Source of the DNA: Jaenimonas drosophilae
Lineage: Eukaryota; Euglenozoa; Kinetoplastea; Trypanosomatida; Trypanosomatidae
DNA: 43,867 nucleotides
Direction: 5' to 3'
Assembly (NCBI GenBank): GCA_030849065.1
Contig: JASAON010001509.1
Span: forward strand, 1 to 43,867
Shown here: in pieces, positions 28,901 to 36,527 of the stretch
How the letters are laid out: each line of letters opens with the position of its first letter
How positions within the stretch are numbered: the stretch's first letter is position 1
Made by a program: the position numbers and the translations under genes
Notes under the pieces: model-generated
Told to the model about the DNA's origin: nothing
The model's input: only the letters and a program-made list of their open reading frames with translations
The model's database searches: none

Positions 28901-29068
28901 CCACCTGGGTACCTTGTGACGCTGGGGGTTGTAGTCGAGGTGTTTTGTGGCTGCAATGAATTGCCGTGCGCGCTTGCTGAGCGGTGCGGGCTGAGGAGCG
29001 GCTTCTCCATGTGTGGGAGAGGTGCCGGCAATGGGCTCCAGCCGGGGTGGTGGAAGGGCAGCACTCAT
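25961..29068 (-). CDS. Repeat protein with TSP(I/V)RY-TSCTGL array (1035 residues)
   Basis: ATG at 29068. Residues 31-115 look like a small folded or conserved region (K-R-A-R-Q-F-I-A-A-T-K-H-L-D-Y-N-P, K-V-P-R-W-I-P-K-P-D-F-I-Y-L-P-P-Y). A Gln/Pro-rich segment includes three copies of an 11-residue Q-P-x-Q-A-Y-P-G-A-A-G unit (about 215-247). K-A-T-Q-T (435-439) and I-A-T-Q-T (473-477) look like dynein light chain LC8-binding motifs. Residues 588-834 hold seven canonical and two degenerate units T-S-P-I/V-R-Y-x(4)-T-S-C-T-G-L, with two alternating linker types (K-K-S-K-E-G-V-N-Q-S-I-L or P-R-G-N-G-x-P-M-E-x-x-S-M-E). The end is basic and Ser-rich. No membrane helix. It is likely a scaffold or cytoskeleton-associated protein; no named family is recognised. 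Confidence 0.83.
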   Translation of the reverse strand: MSAALPPPRLEPIAGTSPTHGEAAPQPAPLSKRARQFIAATKHLDYNPQRHKVPRWIPKPDFIYLPPYNYDPALYPTNPRPLFEGFQGLPKDANKRPPSTIDRSQIKVPYLKQHHVYPTSADDIAAAPQPRPTGHQQPSLRPPHSHPHPQYASPTGDKQPPQRHEPYAQQHPPYQTQDVPASQQSQPYPTSAPQPQHQTQPAHARQDGQPGAAGQPHQAYPGAAGQPQQAYPGAAGQPQQAYPGAAGHPYPMDVSHPQVAFAGRPFRYPGYTPPPWQTSGVPRQDDSSKVASSFPSQNAVKAPHPFIGGKGGKPSGGRGAADDSAPFPARVPPLPSGGYSGDSQPGTMYAASLATPPRGGLYKSVGDEAAPLNKQAGTMPLLGSTGARTGFTTEPKTNATKDLADGKLAPIRPVYASDVVAGDSMSEESVEMIHKATQTISLQRNGQTSPVVPYSLPTVLVPKKREKPRGQSIATQTTRVRTVNDATSPVSILQDSRSPRLRSPQLSDRARFTSPVSREGSPPLDLNRSPSRQSCESGPLGSPREVKRSSSSSRLSFRTSSGRNRDNVSARTSPIQRQGEVVERVVWGTPESYVDVQTSITGLPVEGRVSCKDRSAITSPTRYGDAYTSCTGLKKSNEGVTQSILTSPVRYADARTSCTGLPRDHTREHRSMETSPIRYDNMHTSCTGLPRGNGEPMEHKSMETSPIRHDDARTSCTGLKKSKEGVNQSILTSPVRYDNARTSCTGLPRGNGLPMENRSMETSPIRYDNVHTSCTGLKKSKEAVNQSILTSPVRFDDARTSCTGLPRNHTMENRSMETSPIHHRDAQTSALGIHRDHGASPVDSYEQSSSEEERSPVQEVPPLQLPPPRHGPDASTLSKRQYSSSSPGLASQSTPELYMAHIHSSNDDWSYDRLSYGSGSIQRRPDHRVQAGASSSSTSTSLSGSAMDIWMHQPSHQPTVLKHIKKTDLISTNAARTSSPIPDTPSQQSSYHERRPIEERGRTSTTSMPPQSSDASHGRHGSSTRRSGSHHRDRR
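26567..27307 (-). repeat. Coding tandem array, TSP-RY-TSCTGL units
   Basis: Nine imperfect coding units of about 78-96 bases each. The conserved core is T-S-P-x-R-Y/H/F-x(4)-T-S-C-T-G-L. The outermost units are degenerate (P-E-S-Y-V-D-V-Q-T-S-I-T-G-L and I-H-H-R-D-A-Q-T-S-A-L-G-I). Central units are the most alike, as expected of an array maintained by unequal exchange. Confidence 0.9.
28328..28432 (-). repeat. 33-bp coding minisatellite
   Basis: Three near-identical 33-base units encode Q-P-Q/H-Q-A-Y-P-G-A-A-G in the Gln/Pro-rich part of the 1035-residue protein. Confidence 0.9.
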
Positions 29069-31053
29069 TACGAGCTAGACTGATCGAGTCTCGTTAGTAG
29101 GTAAACTAGAATCTATGTGTGGATAGATATGATGTAGCTGTCTGGCTCAAATGTTGCCAAACACAGCACCGTGCTGACGCCACTCTCAATGTATGAATGG
29201 ATCAGACTAAAAATAGGAGTGGAAACTCCACACCTTATTTTTGGTCTAGACAATGAGTATGGGAGGAAGGAACGGTAGTGAGAGTGTTAAATCAGTTGGT
29301 CTGAACCACATGCTCTATAGAGTCGTGCGCCTGGCAGCACATGAAAGAACAGAATGAAGTTAGGATCAAATGACACACGTTCCACCAACAGGACAACACT
29401 TCATGTCCGTTGATGAGTCAAGAGTGAAACACACAAACGCACTGATAAAAAAAACACTCACTGGCACCTCTGTTCAACCCTTTAATCATGTACCAGACCA
29501 ATATCAAGCATTTGTCGAGCACACGTTCGCGTATGAAGTGAAGGGGTGTGAAGAGGGAGGTGGAAATGCCGGAAAGGCATGAAAGGGTCTTCGAGGCTGC
29601 ACTATATTCTTATTGTTTGTGTCAGCCTTTGCATATACTCGTTAATGTGTATAACCACAAATATTGGTGATGCCACAACACTGACTGCACATCCAGCAAT
29701 CCATGTTGGTGATACCTGTTGCAGCTGCAAGAGGCTGTCAAACCAGCTTGCTCACAGAAGGATCACTTTTCCACAAAAATAAACAAGAAGCCACTTCATC
29801 GCAATCACTGCAGCCACACGCTGCTGCCATGCGGAGGGGGTCATTCAACTGCAATACATCGTCCATCACATGCACACAAAGATGCAACTCACGACACTTT
29901 GACCATGACAGTCCACAACAACATCCGGCGTTGACGAGCTTGGGAGCCCAACAGCCCTTCAACGCCTTGCGCAACAAGAAAGGGAAAAGAGGTGGGGTGG
30001 GGTGGGGGAGAAGAAGAAGAGAGGATGGGTGCACGTGTAAGAGGTAGTGTATCAAGAGGAGGGAAAGCTCCAGCGATGCCAATTAGAACAGCAACCGTAA
30101 GGAGGCTGTGGTACGGTTGTTTTACTGCCTGCAACAAATCTACTACTTAGACGTGACGCAGACAAACCATACTCACTTCAAGTACTCATCCAAGTACTAA
30201 TGTAGAAAACCTCAACAACATCAATATCTAAGACTTCAAGTGTAGTGGGGCAGCAACTACCACCCCAATCATGTTGATTGTTGTTGTCTCACGTACAGTA
30301 GTAGCGAGGTATCTTCAGAACCCCTTTGATATAAAGATGAAACCAAACTCGCCACCCCCACCGGTGTGTTATCTACGTTTCTCTTCCCATCACAAGCTGT
30401 ATAATGGTGTGCGAAAGAAGTGCGTACCCAAGTTGATGTACGTAAATTTATCTCTATATAACATGAAGAAGAAACTCCTTCACAAACAAGCTACGCGCAG
30501 CCAAATCGTCTAGTTGTTATCCTGAGACAACACACGGCGCGTTGACACAGGCGCATGAAATGAAGGAAAACCGTAAAACGAACAACGAACATGAAAAAGG
30601 GAGGTGAGGGGAGAGAAGGGGGTGGGGCGAGGAAAATGAAAAACAGGAACTTATCAGAACAGCCACATCAAGGTAAAAAGAAAAACTGCACAAAAACAGA
30701 CTTGAAACATAAAGTAAACTCCATCAAGAAGATTATCTGCTGTCCGCAAAGCAGCAATCGATTGGTATATCTGTGTCATACCTAGTCAGGACTCCCCTCC
30801 TGCGGCTCATTCATCACCAAACCACTTCCTCTTAGCATCGAGTAATATGATAAGAACTTGAGAAGATGCCAGCCTGCTACATCACGACGAAAGTCACCGA
30901 AGAAGTTAGTGATTTGGGTCGCTTGCAGTGTGTGGAAGTACTCCACGGAAGTGGTCCATCATCCAGAGATGACGTATGCGGTGATTGAGAGCATCAAAAA
31001 AGAAGAGTGTTGTAGGATGCGGTGTACCAAGCCGACAAGGCAAGAAAAAAAAG
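29069..31053. other. 2-kb spacer with hairpin and G-rich tract
   Basis: No credible gene. It contains a strong hairpin at 29204-29247, a G-rich tract at 29993-30010 (GGGG-T-GGGG-T-GGGGG), and scattered A- or T-rich patches. A minus-strand frame at 29889-30137 has a hydrophobic, protein-like start but no ATG, so it is not called. The left end must include the leader of the 1035-residue gene and the right end the 3' UTR of the 142-residue gene. Confidence 0.45.
29204..29247. repeat. 44-nt imperfect inverted repeat (hairpin)
   Basis: Left arm AGACTAAAAATAGGAGTGGA pairs with the right arm TCCACACCTTATTTTTGGTC and the T after it. There is a 3-base loop (AAC), one G-U or A-C type mismatch, one further mismatch and one bulge. 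It lies about 136 bases upstream of the ATG of the 1035-residue gene. It may be a structured RNA element or a trace of a mobile element. Confidence 0.7.
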
Positions 31054-31482
31054 CTACCAGTCGGTTAAGTAGGGTACCTGCTCGTAGTGGATCTGATTCC
31101 GATCGACGCACTGCAGCCACATTGGCGGACGTTCACTAGGGCCTAACGCGGCGCCATCAACTTCCTCAGCTTCGGCGTTGACGACGTCCTCTTCCATCTG
31201 CTGGATCCACAATGGTGGATCCGCCACCCACCCAATGTGTTCAACGGAGATGGACGTGTTTGCAGCTGCTGGTGCCCGTAGAAGATCACACGAGACTTCT
31301 TCTGTGGCAACACTACTGCGACGACGAACGCTTGGTGTGCAGTTCAGGTCGCTGCTGCTGGCTACGTAGAGCGTCACGAGAGCATCTTTGCTGATGGAAC
31401 GAAGGTGGCGGCGGCGGCACTGAGTTGGAGGGTCGGTTGGGCGAGAGACCCACAAAGGAAGTTTGCTGTGTCGGAACTCCAT
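31054..31482 (-). CDS. Small protein with three P-P-x-W motifs
   Basis: 142 residues, ATG at 31482, stop TAG. No membrane helix or signal peptide. Three similar motifs are spread along it: K-L-P-L-W-V-S-R (7-14), D-P-P-L-W-I-Q-Q (88-95) and R-P-P-M-W-L-Q-C (118-125). Between them are a basic stretch (R-R-R-H-L-R-S, 23-29), R-R-R-S-S-V (53-58, a basophilic kinase-like site) and an acidic stretch (E-E-D-V-V-N-A-E-A-E-E-V, 97-108). The end is H-Y-E-Q-V-P-Y-L-T-D-W. P-P-x-W/F segments also occur in the 462-residue and 2371-residue proteins of this window, hinting at a common partner. No family recognised. Confidence 0.7.
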   Translation of the reverse strand: MEFRHSKLPLWVSRPTDPPTQCRRRHLRSISKDALVTLYVASSSDLNCTPSVRRRSSVATEEVSCDLLRAPAAANTSISVEHIGWVADPPLWIQQMEEDVVNAEAEEVDGAALGPSERPPMWLQCVDRNQIHYEQVPYLTDW

Positions 31483-32163
31483 TCCTTCTCTTTATGTCTA
31501 GCGAATGACAAACAACGTAGAAAGTGTGTTACTGTGGGAGTTGCTACGTGAATGTCAGTGTGTATGTGTGTGGATGACCTGAAAACTTCCACGCACGGAA
31601 GGGTATACACCGATGGAGGCGTGCAGGCGAGATGTGGCAACAACCACTTACTCTCTCACCAAAACCGTTGGCTAGCAAGATGTGAAGATTGAATGTGAAC
31701 AGAAGACGAAGATGCCATGAATAGATGAGCGTATGCGTGGTACTAAGATGCATAGTTGCTTGCCGAACAAACCGCATGGGAGTTTATTTTTTGTGTATCT
31801 TTAAGAGAATACGTTCACACGTACGTATCTAAGCATGCTTGATGTTATTTGCCAGCCTCGTGCAAAACGCATTGCCATGACGTGCCCAAGTTGGGCGTGT
31901 AGGGGAAGGGGTAAGATGAGGGGGGAGGGAGAACTCACACAACAGCTCAACCTGCCATAAAGACCTTCCACTGAAGGAGGTCACAGGTGTGAACAGGAGG
32001 AGAGGGGGAGATTGAACACGGAGGTCTACTCTAACGGGAACATGTTCTGGAACGTTTGGCTAACATAAACACCAAAATGAATACATTCACCGCTAAAGGT
32101 ATGTATGAGAGAGTGTGTTTGTACAAGACTGCTATCTAACGTAAAGGTAGCACGCACGTAGAG
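31483..32163. other. Spacer between the 142- and 1297-residue genes
   Basis: 0.68 kb without a credible gene; G-rich plus-strand stretches occur at 31900-31930. Short minus-strand frames (31374-31643 and 31544-31777) are His/Leu/Thr-rich and overlap the start of the 142-residue gene or its leader. Confidence 0.4.
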
Positions 32164-35100
32164 CTACCTCACTGGTCGCAGACGTACCCCAGACGACCTC
32201 TGTTCGTAGGGCTCAATGAAGAGGAGAACCGAGTAGCTGGAGCCACACCTCGACGAAGTGGGTGAGCTCTCGGTGCTGGACATCTCAATAACACGCATCG
32301 AACGCTGTGGCCTGGCAGGTGGGGAGGGCTTACTTTCACGATGTTGCTGACGTGGAGTAGCCGCTTCCTCAACGGCGGCTGCTTCCTTCGTCACAATGGG
32401 TGGGAGCGCATCACTACCTTGGTGTTTGCTCTTGGGCCGTGGAATGGGAGATACACCACGATGCCTGTGCCTCTGCTTCTGGGGTGAATGTGGTGAAGCT
32501 GGAGGATGTGGCGCCATCACCTCTGTGGCCCGGAGAACAGGAAGCACAACAGCCTCCGCCGGATTCACTACTTCACTTGATTCACCTGGATCTGCAGCCT
32601 TCTTCTTCTTGCTCTTCTTCTTCTTCTTTGTTGGGGTTGCCACTTCTGCAACTTCCGCTGGAAGATCGTGCGCTGGGCACCTTTCATTTTTTGATGGTGG
32701 CTGGTCAGACCCATCACTCCACCGGGAAGAATCCAGTGTTACGCTGTTGAGAAGAAGTGAACGCACGTAGGATGGCCGAGGAGCGGGTGCAGCTACGGTC
32801 TGTGCGCTGTCATCTGTTGTCAGTGGATGCTGTGTGGCGGTGAGTTTGGATGCTCCCGCGTCAGTAGTGGAACCACGCGGGCTATCTTCAGGAGAGAGAA
32901 TAAGCTGCTCCATCGCAAAGTCATCTACAGGCACGCCGTCACCATCTTCTACCATGTATGGATTGTGGTTGATGTGCGGCACCTCGGCTGCCGCTTTCTC
33001 TCCGGAAGCATGACGTGTGGTAACTGCAGGTGTAGGTGAAGATGCGGAGATGTGGGAGGGGTGTGCTTGGCGCTGATGAATGTTTCTGGATGAAGGGGGT
33101 GATGGAGGGATGGATTGTGGTGATGATGTTTTCCGCATGGGCTGCTGCTGGTGCTTCGTTTTCTCCCTAGTGGATGACGCAGTGGATGGAGTAGATGCTA
33201 CGGTTGGCTCTGCAGAGTTCCTATGCATAGGCAGCTGCTTTCTTGATGCGGTCGGTGAATGATCCGATGGATCTGAAGCTGCAGAAGATGTTCTACGTTG
33301 CTGTGAAGCCTTCTTCTCCGCCCTGGTGGATGAAGATGTTGATGGAATCGATGCTGGATCTGCAAAGTTTCCATGTGGCGGCTGATTCGTGGGTGACGGC
33401 ATCTTTGTGGATGGATTAGATGCTGGCGAGATGGGTGTGGCAACGGAGTTCCGAGGTTGCTGGTCCGCCGTCTTCATCGCGTTCGGCGACTGAGGTTGTT
33501 GTTGGTCAGGGTGGTTCTGATTCTTCTTCTTCTTCTTCTTCTTCACTACGTTGGGACTAGGCAAGGATGCGCTATGCTCTGCAGAAGAGGCAGTGGCTTC
33601 ACCTGACCGCTCTCCCGACCGTTTACGTCGCTTGGGCTTTGGTACATCAGGAAGTGCCGCAGCAGCGTTGTGGAGTGCGGTGCTCGTCACCATCTCCGCC
33701 TGTGAAACATTGCTGTTACCAAGTACACTGATACTGGTTCCCTTGACAGAGGCTGCCGTGGTTCGTCTTAGCCCAACATGCTTGTTGCTGTTGCTGCTGT
33801 TGTTGGGGAGGTCCTTGCTCGGTGTAGGCGAGGAAGCGCCAATGCTAGAGTGGGTGCTGGAGGTTGTGTTGGGTGGCGGGGATGGGCTAGCGTTTGCCGC
33901 CGCCATGAGCTGCTTCACGCGTGGTGGAGAGTCGTCATCCTCTCCTGGAACTAGGGGCTCGAACATCATCGAGGGCGGATCAAAACCATCATCCATCCAT
34001 TCACTTACATCATCCACACCGCCCTCCACAATCTCCGAAGGTGGCTTGGGCTCCGCAGCCTCCACAGTTTCCTCTACGCCGGTGCCATGAAAATCTTCCT
34101 CATCATCAACCATGCGCTCTACGTCAGTAAGTGGTGGCAGGGATGTTGGCGGTGCTTCATGCTTGGATCGCAGCTTCTTCTTCTTCTTCACAGAAGGCTT
34201 CGTGATATTGTTCTTGCTATTGTTGTTGTGGATCTTCTTGTCTAGGCTGCTGTTGCGGCTCACCTTGTTCTTGCTGCTACTGGATGAAGACCGAGGAGCA
34301 AGCTTCATCTTGTGTGGTGGGCGTTGTTCCGGTGTCATGCGGTGTTGCTCATTGGTGCAGTCCAGCGGACTTGGGCTACGAAGGGAGGTGGTGGAGGGGA
34401 GTTGTGAAGGGTTAGAGCGACGACTGCTGCTGCTCGTGACACGTCGATGAAGTACCTTGGATGGTGTACGTGCCGGAATGGAGGCGGTGCGAGGTGGAGA
34501 TGTGGACGGGTTGGATGGAGCATGCGGAATCGATGGCCGCGAACGTGGCGCCTTCACCACGCGTGGAGCTGGCGGTTTTGGCGCCGTCTTCACTGCCGCA
34601 GGAATCTTTGGTGTGGAGTTGTTGCTACTTCGTGTGCTGGATCGTTTTGCGGGAGATGCACGTCGAACTTTGTGCGTGGAAACATTGACTTCTTTCTTAT
34701 CATTGTTGCGCATCTTCTGTGTGGATGGTGCTGCCTTGTTCGTCGTTGGTGGCACGGCCTTGCTGGAGTCTAGCGAGGATGGGTTCGCGCTACCCACCGA
34801 GAGGGAGGCGTGTTGGGATGATTCCGATGGCGTGTGGTGGTCATCCTGCCAGCGCTGAATACGATGATCCCGAGGGCTATGCTTCTGCGAGCTCAACCGT
34901 CGTACTCGGTCGCGTGTCAGCCCTGTAGACCCTTCACCGGACGAGGCTTTGCTGGGTGACGCCTTGGCTGCGGTTGGCTTCGTTGGCTTGCTACGCTTGG
35001 TAGAGATCTTTGGTGGCCGAATCGTCGTCTTCACCTGCCGCGGTTGTGGCCGCGTGGGCGCCGAGGAGTTGCTTCCTCGCGTGCGTCCTGCTGAGGCTGC

Positions 35101-36057
35101 CTGACGTGAGGAGCTCGGCCGACTACTACAGCTCTGATTATGCGGGTGTTTGGATGAGTTGCTAGTGATGGAGCGGTTTGCCACGCTCCCGCGGCGAGAG
35201 GATCCCGCGGCAGAGAGATGCTCCTCAGCAAAGATGCGCTTTGCAATCTCCACGTCTTCGTCAGTGAGGTGAAGCCCACGACCGCTGCGCCGGCTGGTGG
35301 TGCTTAAGTTGCCCTCGCTGTGCGAGCGGGCGAGGGATCGCGGGCCGGCCGAGGCGCCGCGGGAGTGTGTGGAGGATGGCCTGCTCGCAAATGGCTTCGA
35401 CACGCTGCCGTTGAAGGAGCGGCCACCTATACCACCAGTGAGGCTGGCATTGCGGGATGATCCCGCGGCGGACACGCGCTCCTCGGCAAAGATGCGTTTG
35501 GCAATTTCAATATCTTCGTCCGTGAGACGTATTCCACGACCGCTGCTTCGACTTGTGGAGCTCTGATCTGCCATGGATGGCGAGCGGGAGCTGCGTGTGG
35601 CGGATTTATTGCCACCAGACTTGCTTGTTTCTTCTGCAGAAGGCGAGAAGGTTGGGCTTGTTTGGAGCGGGCTTCCATGCACCATGCCACTAAATCCGTT
35701 GAGGTTGCCAGCACTCCCTTTGCTCGGAAGAGATGGCATGCGATGAGAGCTGCTGGCGGAGCCAATGTTTCGTGGGCTGGTGAAGTAGGTTGGCTGTGAG
35801 CTTGTGCTTCGGTTGGGCATACTTGTTTGGCTGTTGTGGTGACTCGCACGCTCTTCCTTGGCACGTTGGCGTTCCTCGGCAAATATTTCGTGTGCGTGGG
35901 CCATTTCTTCCTCGGTGAGGTGGAGGGGCACCTGCGTCCGAGAGCTCTTGGCGCTGTTGGATTCTTTGCTGATGCTGTCGGAGGTGGCAAAGGGGATAGA
36001 CTGGAATTCCTCCTGACTATTGTGGTTACCACTACCATGGTTAGGGTAGCTAGACAT
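32164..36057 (-). CDS. Basic Ser-rich protein with LTDED-IFAEE repeats (1297 residues)
   Basis: ATG at 36057; the frame is open further upstream, but only through a CA repeat and without an ATG. Stop TAG. The N-terminal third holds three copies of a charged helical motif: L-T-E-E-E-M-A-H-A-H-E-I-F-A-E-E-R (47-63), then L-T-D-E-D-I-E-I-A-K-R-I-F-A-E-E-R and L-T-D-E-D-V-E-I-A-K-R-I-F-A-E-E-H, the last two followed by S-A-A-G-S-S-R. The rest is disordered, rich in Ser, Pro, Lys and Arg, with several Lys runs and an internal duplication of about 55 residues (S-T-S-S-S-T-R-A-E-K-K and S-T-A-S-S-T-R-E-K-T-K). A less biased C-terminus ends Y-S-V-L-L-F-I-E-P-Y-E-Q. The composition resembles microtubule- or nucleic-acid-binding proteins. 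A similar helical motif is repeated in the upstream 2371-residue protein. Function unknown. Confidence 0.82.
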   Translation of the reverse strand: MSSYPNHGSGNHNSQEEFQSIPFATSDSISKESNSAKSSRTQVPLHLTEEEMAHAHEIFAEERQRAKEERASHHNSQTSMPNRSTSSQPTYFTSPRNIGSASSSHRMPSLPSKGSAGNLNGFSGMVHGSPLQTSPTFSPSAEETSKSGGNKSATRSSRSPSMADQSSTSRSSGRGIRLTDEDIEIAKRIFAEERVSAAGSSRNASLTGGIGGRSFNGSVSKPFASRPSSTHSRGASAGPRSLARSHSEGNLSTTSRRSGRGLHLTDEDVEIAKRIFAEEHLSAAGSSRRGSVANRSITSNSSKHPHNQSCSSRPSSSRQAASAGRTRGSNSSAPTRPQPRQVKTTIRPPKISTKRSKPTKPTAAKASPSKASSGEGSTGLTRDRVRRLSSQKHSPRDHRIQRWQDDHHTPSESSQHASLSVGSANPSSLDSSKAVPPTTNKAAPSTQKMRNNDKKEVNVSTHKVRRASPAKRSSTRSSNNSTPKIPAAVKTAPKPPAPRVVKAPRSRPSIPHAPSNPSTSPPRTASIPARTPSKVLHRRVTSSSSRRSNPSQLPSTTSLRSPSPLDCTNEQHRMTPEQRPPHKMKLAPRSSSSSSKNKVSRNSSLDKKIHNNNSKNNITKPSVKKKKKLRSKHEAPPTSLPPLTDVERMVDDEEDFHGTGVEETVEAAEPKPPSEIVEGGVDDVSEWMDDGFDPPSMMFEPLVPGEDDDSPPRVKQLMAAANASPSPPPNTTSSTHSSIGASSPTPSKDLPNNSSNSNKHVGLRRTTAASVKGTSISVLGNSNVSQAEMVTSTALHNAAAALPDVPKPKRRKRSGERSGEATASSAEHSASLPSPNVVKKKKKKKNQNHPDQQQPQSPNAMKTADQQPRNSVATPISPASNPSTKMPSPTNQPPHGNFADPASIPSTSSSTRAEKKASQQRRTSSAASDPSDHSPTASRKQLPMHRNSAEPTVASTPSTASSTREKTKHQQQPMRKTSSPQSIPPSPPSSRNIHQRQAHPSHISASSPTPAVTTRHASGEKAAAEVPHINHNPYMVEDGDGVPVDDFAMEQLILSPEDSPRGSTTDAGASKLTATQHPLTTDDSAQTVAAPAPRPSYVRSLLLNSVTLDSSRWSDGSDQPPSKNERCPAHDLPAEVAEVATPTKKKKKSKKKKAADPGESSEVVNPAEAVVLPVLRATEVMAPHPPASPHSPQKQRHRHRGVSPIPRPKSKHQGSDALPPIVTKEAAAVEEAATPRQQHRESKPSPPARPQRSMRVIEMSSTESSPTSSRCGSSYSVLLFIEPYEQRSSGVRLRPVR
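35200..35925 (-). repeat. Three-copy coding repeat (LTxEE-x-IFAEE)
   Basis: Copies lie at about 35848-35925, 35455-35550 and 35200-35300. The second and third are closely related, including flanking S-G-R-G and A-A-G-S-S-R; the first is diverged. Confidence 0.85.
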
Positions 36058-36089
36058 TGTGTGTGTATGTGTGTGTGTGTGTGTGTGTG
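36058..36089. repeat. GT/CA dinucleotide repeat abutting a start codon
   Basis: A nearly pure GT run on the plus strand, so the transcript has (CA)n immediately before the ATG of the 1297-residue protein. Confidence 0.85.
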
Positions 36090-36527
36090 GTGTTGTTGGC
36101 ACACGCACACACGCACTTTGGTGTAGTGGAAACAAGAAATGATACAAAAAATATATTACACCAACCACTACAACTATTTGCGCATGAGTACAAGAAAACA
36201 AGGCAATGTTTCATAGATACACGTGCAGGTAGGCCCGATCGCTGCCACACATGCAGACGCTGATGGTTGCACGAGAAGTGGTTGTAGGTGTGGTAGGCGA
36301 AGTCGAAGTGGAAGCACAAGAAAACAATGACCACGAGGCATGTAGCCCATTCATGGCTACGACGGATTCACGCATGCCCATCATCAGGACGTGGTGGACC
36401 AACTCTACGTAGGAGATAGAGCAAGAACATTGGATTGGGCGTTGAAGGGGGAAGGCTGTGTGTGTGTGGGGGGGGGGACGTCTTCAATTGAAACCAAAAC
36501 ACACGAATACACGTACACGTATTTGAA
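36090..36527. other. Spacer with a G10 run
   Basis: 0.44 kb without a credible gene. A homopolymer of ten G lies at about 36469-36478, probably in the 3' UTR of the 2371-residue gene, and a second CA/GT-rich patch at 36100-36120. Confidence 0.5.

Noticed and set aside
29889..30137. An 82-codon minus-strand frame with a hydrophobic start
   Set aside because: It has no ATG until near its end and lies in pyrimidine-rich spacer; composition alone does not support it.
33551..34090. A 179-codon plus-strand frame inside the 1297-residue gene
   Set aside because: Antisense shadow of a Ser/Pro/Lys-rich segment with few antisense stops.
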